Below are positions 1 through 8,953 of a DNA stretch of 64,000 bases, piece after piece; position 1 is the stretch's first letter, and every line of letters begins with the position of its first letter. The DNA is taken from NCBI RefSeq assembly GCF_964340835.1, contig NZ_OZ204251.1. One strand, given 5' to 3'. The notes beneath the pieces are model-generated. The model was not told the origin of the DNA. It made no database searches and saw nothing but the letters and a program-made list of their open reading frames with translations. A program made the position numbers and the translations under genes. This DNA is from Bombilactobacillus bombi. GTDB lineage: Bacteria > Bacillota > Bacilli > Lactobacillales > Lactobacillaceae.

Positions 1-534
1 GTATTTCCTATCGCTGTAGTAGGTCTACAATTATTGAACATGATTTTTTCATTTGTTTGTGGACCATGGGCTTCTAAATTTTTTAAATATGCTGAACAAG
101 CAGATGAAAAAAAGATAACAAGGTTACATTTTGGCATGTGGTTCGTTCATTTTGGACTATATGCATTAATCCCATTTTTTGCAGTTCTATTAGGAGCAGG
201 AGCGGTAAAAACTATTTTAAATAGTATTCCTCATGTAATTATGAATGGTCTAACTGTTGCTGGAAATTTATTACCAGCTGTTGGGATGGCAATGCTAATG
301 CAAATGTTATGGGATAACAAAATTGCTATTTGGTTTTTCTTTGGTGCCATCTTAATGGCCTACCTAAAATTACCTTTGATTGCAATTGCTGCCTTGGGAA
401 CAGTTATTGCGATTGCTATAGCGCAAAGAGATTTTCAATTAAAGAAAATGTCTAATAAGACAATTTTAGCAACTGACAATGATTCAACTACTGATAGTGG
501 ACTTAACAGTGAAGAGGAGGACTTTTTTAAATGA
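1..534 (+). CDS. PTS mannose-class EIIC, 5'-truncated by window edge
   Basis: Membrane channel component (EIIC) of a mannose/fructose/sorbose-class phosphotransferase system. The frame is open from base 1, so the N-terminal part lies outside the window; about 177 codons remain. The visible part has hydrophobic segments and the family-typical C-terminal stretch with a long acidic, hydrophilic tail ending in EEEDFFK. It overlaps the next gene (EIID) by the four bases ATGA, the usual translational coupling in this PTS class. The EIIA and EIIB genes must lie upstream, outside the window. Sugar specificity cannot be read from the sequence. Confidence 0.85.
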   Translation, partial: VFPIAVVGLQLLNMIFSFVCGPWASKFFKYAEQADEKKITRLHFGMWFVHFGLYALIPFFAVLLGAGAVKTILNSIPHVIMNGLTVAGNLLPAVGMAMLMQMLWDNKIAIWFFFGAILMAYLKLPLIAIAALGTVIAIAIAQRDFQLKKMSNKTILATDNDSTTDSGLNSEEEDFFK

Positions 535-1352
535 AAATTGCAAAAAATTTAAGTAAAGAAGAAAAAAAGTTAGTAACGAAGATGTTTTGGCGTTCAGCTC
601 CAATGTATGCCTCAGTTAATCCTGTAACCATGGGTGGGGGCGGATTTGCTTATGCTATGATGCCATTTATAAATAAATTTTATAAGCACAGTAAAGATAG
701 AGCGGATGCTTTGAAACGTCATGTGCAATACTTTTCAACTACAATACCTTTATCATCATTTGTAATGGGTGTTGCAGCATCGATGGAAAAACAAAATGCA
801 GAAACTGATGACTTTGATGTTGATAGTATTAATGCTATTAAGACTAGTTTAATGGGACCTTTAGCTGGTATTGGTGATTCATTCTTTTGGGGAGTTTGGA
901 GAGTTGTTTGTGCTGGATTAGCAATTAGTTTAGCACAAGCAGGGAATGTTTTAGCGCCAATTGTATTTTTAGTAATGTTTAATATAGTTAATTATCTTTG
1001 TCGTTATTATGGTGCTTTTCTAGGATATTCATTAGGTTCTGAGTATATTAAAAAATTATATGCCAACGGTATGATTGAAATTTTAACTAAAGCTGCAAGT
1101 ATTTTAGGCTTAATTATGGTCGGTGCTATGACTGTTAGTATGGTGAAATTTCATACAACTTTGTCTTTATCGATGAAAGGTACCCAAGTCATGAATGTTC
1201 AAAAAGTATTGGACACAATTTTTAAAGGTATGGTGCCACTTCTTGTAACTTTTGGATGTTTTAAACTATTACGTAAAAATGTTAGTGTCATTAAACTCAT
1301 TGTGTTAATTGTTATTTTAGGTATTGTGCTTTCCTTATTACACATTGTATAA
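531..1352 (+). CDS. PTS mannose-class EIID
   Basis: EIID membrane subunit of a mannose-class PTS (273 aa, normal family length). It forms the sugar channel with EIIC in the membrane. The N-terminal MFWRSAP stretch, the central GPLAGIGDSFFWG motif (the family's GPLAGIGD signature) and C-terminal hydrophobic helices are visible. The start overlaps the EIIC stop by 4 bp. A hairpin follows directly. It is the last PTS gene of the partial operon; the glycosidase immediately downstream may be reached by read-through. Confidence 0.92.
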   Translation: MKIAKNLSKEEKKLVTKMFWRSAPMYASVNPVTMGGGGFAYAMMPFINKFYKHSKDRADALKRHVQYFSTTIPLSSFVMGVAASMEKQNAETDDFDVDSINAIKTSLMGPLAGIGDSFFWGVWRVVCAGLAISLAQAGNVLAPIVFLVMFNIVNYLCRYYGAFLGYSLGSEYIKKLYANGMIEILTKAASILGLIMVGAMTVSMVKFHTTLSLSMKGTQVMNVQKVLDTIFKGMVPLLVTFGCFKLLRKNVSVIKLIVLIVILGIVLSLLHIV

Positions 1353-1356
1353 ATTT

Positions 1357-1400
1357 AAAAAGGATGTGACTGCTTTAAGCAGTAAGCATCCTTTTATTTT
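1357..1400 (+). terminator. Hairpin between EIID and glycosidase
   Basis: AAAAGGATG at 1357-1365 pairs with CATCCTTTT at 1387-1395, with an inner ACTGC/GCAGT stem, then TATTTT. The ribosome site AAGGAGT of the next gene begins at 1401, right after the T-run. It may act as a partial terminator that lowers expression of the glycosidase relative to the PTS. Confidence 0.7.
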
Positions 1401-1412
1401 AAGGAGTTATAT

Positions 1413-3527
1413 ATGAAATCGATTTGGAATCAACCTCTTAATCCCAACTTTAATCTTGAAATTAATAATGGTATTTATACATCTCTGAATCAAGAGAGCT
1501 TTTATGCAAAAAAATTTCCCGATTCTAATTTTACTATCGATGTTGGAAATCAAAAATGTCTAGCAAATCTAGATGAATTTGGGACTGTTAAAGAGTTGAC
1601 TTTTTATCAAAATAACTATCGTACTGAAGAAAAGCCGGGGGTATGGGTAAATAAAAATTTTGTTCAGACTAAGAATTTAATTCCTAAATTTTTAATTAAT
1701 GGAAAAATGTTAAACTGGAATAATGCTAAACATAAAATACAATGGGATTTAATAGAAGATGTAATCCCGAGATATCAACATACATTTTCCCAAATGCGAA
1801 TAAGAATGCTAATTTTTGCACCAATTTATAAAAATGAACGTATTAGTGAATTAATATATGTAGTACAATTTGAGAATTTGTCTTCTAACGATTTAAACAT
1901 CCAATTACAATTACCTACCTTGTATAAAAATAAATATTCTGATCAAGCCAATGTAGATATTTTTAGTAACAGTCCTACAAATAAAAATATATTATTAAAA
2001 GCTCAACAAACTAAGATTTTTACTTTTGGTTATTTTAATCCCGATGATATCAATGCATATAAAATATATCAAAATAATTCTTGGATTCAGTTATTAAAAA
2101 GCACAATTAATTTTTTTCAACAAATGTGGGGAAATCTGGAATTATCAGATGATCAGGTTACCAGAATGTTCCATAGAGCAATAATCCAGGCTTTTAACGC
2201 ACAATCTATAAATAATAAAGACGAATTTGTAGGTGGAAATTGGGGAAGCTTTCCAGTGACTAAAAGGATTTGGAATAAAGATTTATATTATAGTAGTTTA
2301 GTTAATATACTATTTGATGCTTCGATAGCTAAAAAATCAATTATTTGGTTTACAAAGTATAGTGTTAAGCAACCAGGAAGTAAATTTAAGGGAGGTGTAC
2401 TACATTCTTTAAGTAATACTCTAACTCCGATTTTATTAGCTGGGATGTATTTTAACTATAGTGGAGACTTGAGCTTTTTTAAAAGTAATTCTGAAATAAT
2501 TCAAAATGCTGTTAATATAATTGAAGAAATAATAAAAACTCGTAAAAATGATGAGCCTTATTTATTTAAGAGCATCTGGTTAAGTGATGCATATTCTTTA
2601 GGTAAATATCATGTTGGTAGCAATATATGTATGTGGCTTGCACTTAAGGGATTAAGTCAGATTTTGTGTTCTTTAGGCTGGAATAAAAAAAGTTTGGAAT
2701 ATTCAAAATTAGCTGAAAATGTTCAGAAAGATTTATTCAAGTATGCAACAATTAATAAAGGTACTAAATCTCAATTCTTGGAAGGTTATAGCGGTAATCC
2801 TCATGATCCATCTCATTTATGTGATAAGAAATATAAAAAAGATATTTTAGATCAAGGCTTAATTTTTTTAACAGATGTAATTGAAAACGATCAAATTAAT
2901 TTGATGATGCATGATGGCGAAGAATCAGATACAACTTTAATGTCATTTTATCATTTTACTAATAATGAAGATCCGACTTATCAACAAACAATGGATTTTG
3001 CAGCTAGTAATAAAAATCCAACTTATAGTTCACAACTACAAGCAATTAAATGGGGAGATGAGTCAGGTGCTACTTTTCCAGGTTTTATGACAATATGGGC
3101 TAGTAAATTAAATAATCCAATAGATGGTAAAGAATATCTAGAGGAATTAAAAAAATTATTAGACATAGATGGTTCCTGGTGGTGGTGGCCTTATAAAAAA
3201 CATGCTTCTTACGGTGATGTAGTACGAAATTTTGGATGTGGGAAATGTGGATGGGCTTCCGGTTTATTTGTTGTTCTGTTCATTAGTCGCTATTTAGGGA
3301 TTTCTAAGATTGACAATGCTGTTCAATTAGATTTGGACAGTATGAATATTAGTTATTGTTGGGAAAAATTAAGACTAGGAAGTTCTTATTTAAATATTAA
3401 TTTCAATGGTCAAACTCTAGTTATTAATAATTTAAATAACAAGAAATTAAAGATTGTAATTATTAAAAATAATGTCAAACAACATATAGTTATTGAATCA
3501 AAAAAAAATTTCAAATATAAAAAATAA
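1413..3527 (+). CDS. Putative glycoside hydrolase, six-hairpin (alpha/alpha)6 type, family not assigned
   Basis: 704 aa, no signal peptide, so probably cytoplasmic. An N-terminal beta-rich part (about residues 1-220) is followed by a helical region with motifs of six-hairpin glycosidases: a Trp-rich KRIWNKDLYYSSL segment, HDGEESDTTLMSFYHF, WGDESGATFPGF and a WWWWPY segment. Asp/Glu residues in these motifs could be catalytic, but I cannot place it in a numbered GH family. It follows a mannose-class EIID after 60 bp, with a ribosome site AAGGAGT. The likely role is to hydrolyse a glycoside brought in by that PTS; this is inference from position. Confidence 0.55.
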   Translation: MKSIWNQPLNPNFNLEINNGIYTSLNQESFYAKKFPDSNFTIDVGNQKCLANLDEFGTVKELTFYQNNYRTEEKPGVWVNKNFVQTKNLIPKFLINGKMLNWNNAKHKIQWDLIEDVIPRYQHTFSQMRIRMLIFAPIYKNERISELIYVVQFENLSSNDLNIQLQLPTLYKNKYSDQANVDIFSNSPTNKNILLKAQQTKIFTFGYFNPDDINAYKIYQNNSWIQLLKSTINFFQQMWGNLELSDDQVTRMFHRAIIQAFNAQSINNKDEFVGGNWGSFPVTKRIWNKDLYYSSLVNILFDASIAKKSIIWFTKYSVKQPGSKFKGGVLHSLSNTLTPILLAGMYFNYSGDLSFFKSNSEIIQNAVNIIEEIIKTRKNDEPYLFKSIWLSDAYSLGKYHVGSNICMWLALKGLSQILCSLGWNKKSLEYSKLAENVQKDLFKYATINKGTKSQFLEGYSGNPHDPSHLCDKKYKKDILDQGLIFLTDVIENDQINLMMHDGEESDTTLMSFYHFTNNEDPTYQQTMDFAASNKNPTYSSQLQAIKWGDESGATFPGFMTIWASKLNNPIDGKEYLEELKKLLDIDGSWWWWPYKKHASYGDVVRNFGCGKCGWASGLFVVLFISRYLGISKIDNAVQLDLDSMNISYCWEKLRLGSSYLNINFNGQTLVINNLNNKKLKIVIIKNNVKQHIVIESKKNFKYKK

Positions 3528-3628
3528 TACTGCATAAAATTAATTATAAGGGAATTTGCTATTTTTAAGCGATAGTATAAATTTAAAGTTATAATTAACC
3601 TAACGAGTAAAATAGTTGAGGTTTAATT

Positions 3629-4912
3629 ATGGCTCTAAAACAAAGTTATCAAATTAATCAAAAACAGCTGCAAGGACTAGTTTTGACTCAAAGTATGAAA
3701 CAGTCAATTTTAATGCTGCAAACTAATCTTTTGGACTTAACTGATTATGTTCAAGACTTAAGTATGGCTAATCCTTTATTTGACGTCAATCCAACAGTAT
3801 CTAAACAAGAAGTAGAAATGTCAACAGCTTTAGAGAACAACTCTGTTAGTCATCAAACACTTTATGATTATTTATTAGAACAAGTACGTCTAACAATGAG
3901 ACCCACATCTTTGCGCGATGTAGTGGTGTGTCTTATCGATCAATTAGATGAACATGGTTATTTGATAAAATCCGATCAAGAATTACTAGAGTTGTTGCCC
4001 GTGGGTAAAATTACATTAATAGATGCAAAAGAATTGCTGTTTAGTTTGGATCCGCCAGGGGTTGGTGCACAGTCTTTGCAGGAATGTCTGATATTACAAT
4101 TACAGGCTAGAAAGGCCACTGCCCAAACAACATTAGCTTTGACAATGTTAGAAAAATATTTTGATGATATTATCAATCATAATTGGTCAACGATTGCACA
4201 GCATTTGGAAGTATCGATACCAGAAGTTGAAGCTGCTTTTGCAGTTATCCAAACTTTAACACCTTATCCTTATACCGAAGATTATGATAATAATAGTTAT
4301 ATTATTCCCGAGCTAATTCTCAAAACTAATGATGATAAATTGTCATTGCAAGTAACTAAATATGGTTATCCTAAGATTGTTTTTGCCCAAGAAACATATG
4401 AACAATTGAAGCAAAGCACTGATCAAGAAACTCAAGAATATATTAAAAATAAGTATCAAGAATATCAAAGCCTACAGCGCAATTTAGAACGTCGAATTCA
4501 AACTATTGCCTTAATTGGACGCTGCATCATAGAAGCTCAAGCACCATTTCTCTTACAAAAAACTTCAGAATTACAGCCATTATTATTGCGGGATGTAGCC
4601 AATAAATTAGACATTAGTATTTCGACAGTAAGTCGCACTATTAATGGTAAATATTTACAAACTGATTTTGGTATTTTTGAATTAAAGCATTTCTTTACTA
4701 AGCGCAGTAATCCCAATTCTGATAAATCGGTTAATCAAGTGCAAGCACAAATAAAAAATTTAATTGACAAAGAAAATCAGCAACATCCCTTGAGTGATCA
4801 AAAATTGGTGGAACTTTTAGCTCAACAGGACATCCGAATTGCCCGGCGTACTGTAGCTAAATACCGCCAGCAATTAGGAATTGTCTCAGCAAGTAAAAGA
4901 AGAAAAAAATAA
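3629..4912 (+). CDS. rpoN: RNA polymerase sigma-54 factor
   Basis: Sigma-54 (427 aa). Region I is the Gln/Leu-rich N-terminus with LTQSMKQSILMLQ. The core-binding region has the family motif LDPPGVGAQSLQECL near residue 140. The C-terminus carries the RpoN box ARRTVAKYRQ. In lactobacilli sigma-54 mainly drives mannose-class PTS operons through LevR/ManR activators, which fits its place directly between two such PTS loci. No activator gene is in the window and no convincing -24/-12 element was found by eye, so its target promoter probably lies upstream of base 1. Confidence 0.95.
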   Translation: MALKQSYQINQKQLQGLVLTQSMKQSILMLQTNLLDLTDYVQDLSMANPLFDVNPTVSKQEVEMSTALENNSVSHQTLYDYLLEQVRLTMRPTSLRDVVVCLIDQLDEHGYLIKSDQELLELLPVGKITLIDAKELLFSLDPPGVGAQSLQECLILQLQARKATAQTTLALTMLEKYFDDIINHNWSTIAQHLEVSIPEVEAAFAVIQTLTPYPYTEDYDNNSYIIPELILKTNDDKLSLQVTKYGYPKIVFAQETYEQLKQSTDQETQEYIKNKYQEYQSLQRNLERRIQTIALIGRCIIEAQAPFLLQKTSELQPLLLRDVANKLDISISTVSRTINGKYLQTDFGIFELKHFFTKRSNPNSDKSVNQVQAQIKNLIDKENQQHPLSDQKLVELLAQQDIRIARRTVAKYRQQLGIVSASKRRKK

Positions 4913-4960
4913 TTTCTTTAGTCTTAGAATTTTGTAAACACTAATAAAAGATTTTAAATA

Positions 4961-5010
4961 AAAAGCCTCATAATTATTACGCAATACTAATAATTATGAG
5001 GCTTTTATAA
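4961..5010 (+). terminator. Strong bidirectional-type terminator after rpoN
   Basis: A perfect 19-bp stem: 4961-4979 pairs with 4988-5006 around an 8-base loop, with A-run before and T-run after. It separates rpoN from the SIS/PTS operon. Confidence 0.9.
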
Positions 5011-5032
5011 TTAAACGTTTTCAAAATTAATA

Positions 5033-5060
5033 TTGACAAAATTATTAAACTCGTTAAAAT
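5033..5060 (+). promoter_or_regulatory. Sigma-70-type promoter of the SIS/PTS operon
   Basis: TTGACA at 5033-5038, a 16-bp spacer, TAAAAT at 5055-5060. A GntR-type palindrome begins 5 bases after the -10. The operon is therefore likely read by the housekeeping sigma factor, unlike many mannose-class PTS operons. Confidence 0.7.
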
Positions 5061-5065
5061 ATAGT

Positions 5066-5075
5066 TGTCCGGACA
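5066..5075. promoter_or_regulatory. Palindromic operator, likely for the GntR-family regulator of this operon
   Basis: TGTCCGGACA is a perfect 10-bp palindrome placed at the expected transcription start, a position where a bound repressor would block initiation. The only regulator gene in the operon is the GntR/UTRA protein at 6109, so autoregulated repression is the simplest reading. The pairing is inferred. Confidence 0.6.
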
Positions 5076-5116
5076 TAATACAACATATGATGTCTTAATT
5101 AATTGGAGGGGAAATT

Positions 5117-6088
5117 ATGATCAATACACATGAAATAGTATCGAGAATTCTTAAGCATAACAATGGAAAAATTGATTCGGTTTACTTTACTGCTTGTGGA
5201 GGTTCTTTGGTTGATATGTATCCTTCATATTTTTTGATGCAGTCGGAAGAAAAAAAATTATCAACAGGATGGTATACAGCTAATGAATTAGTACATGTTA
5301 CTCCTAAGAAATTAAGTTCAAGTTCTATTGTATTTGTTTGCTCACATAGTGGAAATACTCCAGAATCAGTACAAGCAGCAAAAATTGCTCAAGAAAAGGG
5401 CGCGATTACAATTGGTCTAACCTTTAATAAAAACGCTGATTTACTTAAATATTCTGATGAAAAAATTATTTATGAATGGGGAAATGAACAAGAAGTAGTG
5501 CATAATCCAATGGCAATTATGATGGATATGACTTCTCAAATTCTTGCTAAAATTGAAAATTATGATAAATTAGCTGAATTTGCTGATGGATTTGACAAAA
5601 TTGATACCATAGTTGCTAATGCTATTAAGCAAGTACAACCAAGAACAAAAGCTTACGCTGATAAGTATTCTAAAGAGCCAATGTTCTATATTTTAGGAAG
5701 TGGAGCATCATTTGGTCATACTTATGGTTTTGCTATCTGTAGTTTAATGGAGATGCAATGGATGGATGCAGCACCAATTCATTCAGGCGAATATTTCCAT
5801 GGCCCATTTGAAGTTACTGATAAAGATAAGCCATATATTGTCATGGAAAGTCTTGGACGCACTCGGGAATTGGATGAGCGAGCAATTAAATTTTTAAATA
5901 AATATGCAAAAAAAGTTGAAATTGTAGATGCTAAAGAATTAGGATTAGATTTAATTGATAGTGAAGTAGCAGAATACTTCAATCCAATCCTGTTCTATGC
6001 AGTCTTGTGCGAATATCGAGCAAAATTGGCAGAAAAACGGGATCATTCACTTGATGTTCGTAGATATATGGGCAAAGTGGAATACTAA
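5117..6088 (+). CDS. SIS-domain fructosamine-6-phosphate deglycase-like protein (FrlB/GfrF type)
   Basis: 323 aa with two SIS (sugar isomerase) domains. The first has the phosphate-binding CSHSGNTPESV motif near residue 75; the second has ILGSGASFG and the HSGEYFHGPFE segment typical of this deglycase group. FrlB/GfrF enzymes split phosphorylated Amadori products (fructoselysine- or glucoselysine-6-phosphate) into a sugar phosphate and the free amine. It leads an operon with a GntR/UTRA regulator and a full mannose-class PTS, the layout of gfr/frl systems. A GlmS-like isomerase role is a less likely alternative, since the glutaminase domain is absent. The amine moiety of the substrate is unknown. 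Ribosome site GGAGGGG. Confidence 0.75.
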   Translation: MINTHEIVSRILKHNNGKIDSVYFTACGGSLVDMYPSYFLMQSEEKKLSTGWYTANELVHVTPKKLSSSSIVFVCSHSGNTPESVQAAKIAQEKGAITIGLTFNKNADLLKYSDEKIIYEWGNEQEVVHNPMAIMMDMTSQILAKIENYDKLAEFADGFDKIDTIVANAIKQVQPRTKAYADKYSKEPMFYILGSGASFGHTYGFAICSLMEMQWMDAAPIHSGEYFHGPFEVTDKDKPYIVMESLGRTRELDERAIKFLNKYAKKVEIVDAKELGLDLIDSEVAEYFNPILFYAVLCEYRAKLAEKRDHSLDVRRYMGKVEY

Positions 6089-6108
6089 AAAGAATGTGGG
6101 TCTTGATT

Positions 6109-6822
6109 ATGTCAACAAAAGTTAGAACGAAATATGAAGCAGTAATGGCTGATTTGAGAGAAAAGATTATGACTGGGACATATCCTATTGATACTAAACT
6201 GCCTAGTGAAGAAGAGCTTAAACAAATATATAATGTTAGCCGCATAACAATACGCCAAGCTGTGGAGGGTCTTGTATCTGATGGCATAATTGAGAAAGTA
6301 CAAGGTAAAGGAAGTTACGTTAGAAAGCCACATCAAGTTCGGAGATTATTAAGAAGCAGTTCTATTGAGAGTTTTTCTAAAACGGCTGTGGAAAATGGCT
6401 TTAAACCAGAAACAAAAGTTTTAAAAGTAGAAAAGGTAAAAGTAAATAAAGAACTCAAAAAGGGCTTAAAAACTTTAGCCCCTTTTGCCTTACATACTGT
6501 TCGTCTCTGTTATCTTGATGGAGATCCTGTTGTTATAGAGAGTAATTTCTTTCCATTACCTAAATTTGAAAAATTATCTGAGTATGATTTAAGTGGTTCA
6601 TTATATAAAATATTTCACAATTATTTTGATATAGAAGCATTAACTGATTCTACTAGTATTTTAAGAGTGATTACAGCAAATAAAGAACAATCACGATTAT
6701 TAAAACGCTCAGTCGGTTTTCCGCTATTTAGTTTGCGTAATCAAATTTATGATAATAAAAATAATCTTGTTCAATATGGTATAGAACTAATTGCGACAGA
6801 TCGCTATGAATTTAGAGTTTGA
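6109..6822 (+). CDS. GntR-family (HutC/UTRA) transcriptional regulator
   Basis: About 237 aa. An N-terminal winged helix-turn-helix (LPSEEELKQIYNVSRITIRQ) is followed by a UTRA ligand-binding domain, the build of FrlR/NagR-type repressors that sense a sugar phosphate. An in-frame ATG at 6094 would add five residues; neither start has a good ribosome site, and 6109 better fits the family N-terminus. It lies 20 bp after the SIS gene and before the PTS genes. It probably binds the palindrome at 5066 and releases it on binding the phosphorylated substrate. Confidence 0.88.
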   Translation: MSTKVRTKYEAVMADLREKIMTGTYPIDTKLPSEEELKQIYNVSRITIRQAVEGLVSDGIIEKVQGKGSYVRKPHQVRRLLRSSSIESFSKTAVENGFKPETKVLKVEKVKVNKELKKGLKTLAPFALHTVRLCYLDGDPVVIESNFFPLPKFEKLSEYDLSGSLYKIFHNYFDIEALTDSTSILRVITANKEQSRLLKRSVGFPLFSLRNQIYDNKNNLVQYGIELIATDRYEFRV

Positions 6823-6845
6823 TTGTAACTTGAGGAGGTTTTATC

Positions 6846-7337
6846 ATGATAAAACTAATTAGAGTTGATCATCGTCTTCTCCATGGTCAAGTGGCTGTTT
6901 CTTGGTATGGCTATGTAGGGGCAAATTGTATTTTAATTGCAAACGATCAAGTGATTAAAGATCCGATTAGAAAGGCTTCAATAAAGATGGCTAAGCCATC
7001 CGGTAGTAAATTAGTAATGCAAAATATTGAACACAGTATTGAGTCTTTGAATAGTGGTATTACTGATAAATATAATTTAATGATTATTGTGGAAAGCATT
7101 CATGATGCGTTACTTCTTATAAATGGAATGAATGAAAAGCCTAAAGTTTTAAATATAGGTGGAACAAAAGAAACCGATCAAACAAGAATTTTATCTCCGG
7201 CAGTTAATACTAGCATAACAGACGAAGAGGATATTAAAAGTTTAATTGATCTTAATGTTGAAGTTGAAATACAACAAGTTCCAACATCTCCAGTAAAGAC
7301 GATTAAAGTAAATGATTTAAAGATAAATAGGGGGTGA
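6846..7337 (+). CDS. PTS mannose-class EIIB
   Basis: Cytoplasmic EIIB (163 aa) that passes phosphate from EIIA to the incoming sugar. The signature RVDHRLLHGQV near the N-terminus includes His13, the expected phosphorylated histidine. It has a strong TTGAGGAGG ribosome site. Its stop overlaps the ribosome site of EIIC, so the PTS genes are translationally linked. Confidence 0.93.
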   Translation: MIKLIRVDHRLLHGQVAVSWYGYVGANCILIANDQVIKDPIRKASIKMAKPSGSKLVMQNIEHSIESLNSGITDKYNLMIIVESIHDALLLINGMNEKPKVLNIGGTKETDQTRILSPAVNTSITDEEDIKSLIDLNVEVEIQQVPTSPVKTIKVNDLKINRG

Positions 7338-7342
7338 ATCAC

Positions 7343-8131
7343 TTGATTTTGCAAACGTTTTTAATTGGTCTTGTGGCTCTTATTGGTTATAGTGAATACT
7401 TTTTAACAGGTGCATCAATGATTTTTAGACCTATTGCTTTGGCACCATTAGTAGGGATTGTTATGGGAGATATTCCAGGAGCAATAAAAGTGGGTGCAGC
7501 GATGGAATTAGCATATTTGGGTGTTGTTGAAGTTGGTATTTCAACACCTCAAGACATGGTTTCTGCATCTGTTCTTGGAACTACATTTGCCTTAACAACA
7601 GGTAAAGGAATTTCAGCCGCATTAACCTTTGGGTTACCTTTATCAATGTTAATTTTAATTATTCAGAATGTTATGTACATTTTTGTAGCTCCTCTATATG
7701 TAACAAAGATGGATGAATATGCAAAAAATGGTGAAGATCATAAATTAAGCATGATAGCTTTTTGGGGTGGCACTGCTGTTAACTTCCTTCCTTCAGTTAT
7801 CTTTATAATGTTAGCGTTTTATTTTGGCTCTGGTTTTTCTAAACAGTTAATTAATATGGTTCCCCAATTTGTACAAGATGGATTAGTAGTAGCCAGCGGA
7901 TTATTACCTGCTTTTGGTTTTGCCTTATTAATTCAACAGATGTTAAGAAAAGATATTGTTCCTTACATGATATTAGGTTTTGTTCTAACTGCTTATTTAA
8001 AGATTCCAATTATTGGAATTGCTCTTTTAGGACTTGTAATAGTAATGATATTATATTACAACGAAACTAAGTTAAAGAAGCAATTAGAGTTATTCGGAGG
8101 AGGAATTGAAGATGATGACGAACACTTCTAA
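7343..8131 (+). CDS. PTS mannose-class EIIC
   Basis: Membrane channel subunit (262 aa) with several hydrophobic helices and the conserved GDIPGAIKVGAAMELAYLG segment. Start choice: AGGGGGTGA at 7329-7337 is a near-perfect Shine-Dalgarno, placed 5 bases before TTG at 7343. The GTG at 7334 lies inside that site and would add three residues. The C-terminus ends in an acidic tail (GGIEDDDEHF) and overlaps EIID by 20 bp. Confidence 0.9.
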   Translation: MILQTFLIGLVALIGYSEYFLTGASMIFRPIALAPLVGIVMGDIPGAIKVGAAMELAYLGVVEVGISTPQDMVSASVLGTTFALTTGKGISAALTFGLPLSMLILIIQNVMYIFVAPLYVTKMDEYAKNGEDHKLSMIAFWGGTAVNFLPSVIFIMLAFYFGSGFSKQLINMVPQFVQDGLVVASGLLPAFGFALLIQQMLRKDIVPYMILGFVLTAYLKIPIIGIALLGLVIVMILYYNETKLKKQLELFGGGIEDDDEHF

Positions 8132-8936
8132 TTCAGAAATGCGCAAGGCTTTGTGGTCTACTTTTTGGCGTTCATTTGCGGCGAATGCTCCTTGGGAACT
8201 AACTCGTCAAGAAGCAACTGGTTATGCTTTTAGTATGGTACCTTCATTGCGTGTTATTTATAAAAATGACAAAAGTGGTAAAGCAGCAGCTTTACAAAGA
8301 CATATGCAATTTTTCAATATTACCAATGTCTTACTTCCTTTAGTTTTGGGAACTTCTATTGCAATGGAAGAGGAAAATAAAACTAATCCAGATTTTGATC
8401 CACAAATTATTAATAATGTTAAAGTTAGTTTAATGGGTCCTCTTTCAGCAATTGGTGACTCTATGTTTCTAACTACTTGGAGAGTAATCTGTATGGGGAT
8501 TTCATTAGCTTTATGTCAGGCTGGTAATATTTTAGGTCCAATCCTATTTATGACATCATATAATATTGTTACTATTGCGGTTCGGTGGTTTGGTTTACAA
8601 ATTGGGTATAATCAAGGAACTAAATTTATTCAAAAAGCTAGTGATTCTAATATTATTCAAAGTATTTCAGATAAGGCATCAATACTGGGAATGATGGTTG
8701 TAGGAGCAATGATTCCAACATATGTTGTACTAAATTCTCCCATTAAAATAGGTGTTGGAAAATCAGCAGTTTCATTAACTAAAACGTTAGATCAGATTAT
8801 TCCATCTATGTTACCTCTTATTGCTACTTTAATTGTCCTTTGGCTTATTAGAAAAAAATGGAAAGTTGGCTGGATATTAATTACAATTGTTTTATTTAGT
8901 ATTTTAGGTACTTGGTTACACATTTTATCTGCGTAA
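8112..8936 (+). CDS. PTS mannose-class EIID
   Basis: EIID (274 aa) with the family signature GPLSAIGDSMFLT and a hydrophobic C-terminus. ATG at 8112 is chosen because AGGAGG at 8098-8103 lies 8 bases upstream; ATG at 8115 is also possible. It is clearly related to the EIID at 531, including the FWRS start motif, but diverged, so the two PTS probably differ in substrate. Confidence 0.92.
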   Translation: MMTNTSNSEMRKALWSTFWRSFAANAPWELTRQEATGYAFSMVPSLRVIYKNDKSGKAAALQRHMQFFNITNVLLPLVLGTSIAMEEENKTNPDFDPQIINNVKVSLMGPLSAIGDSMFLTTWRVICMGISLALCQAGNILGPILFMTSYNIVTIAVRWFGLQIGYNQGTKFIQKASDSNIIQSISDKASILGMMVVGAMIPTYVVLNSPIKIGVGKSAVSLTKTLDQIIPSMLPLIATLIVLWLIRKKWKVGWILITIVLFSILGTWLHILSA

Positions 8937-8953
8937 TGTAGGAGATTAATAAT

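Noticed and set aside
5979..6336. Two minus-strand open frames over the SIS/GntR junction
   Set aside because: Antisense shadows of two well-supported genes; composition is not protein-like.
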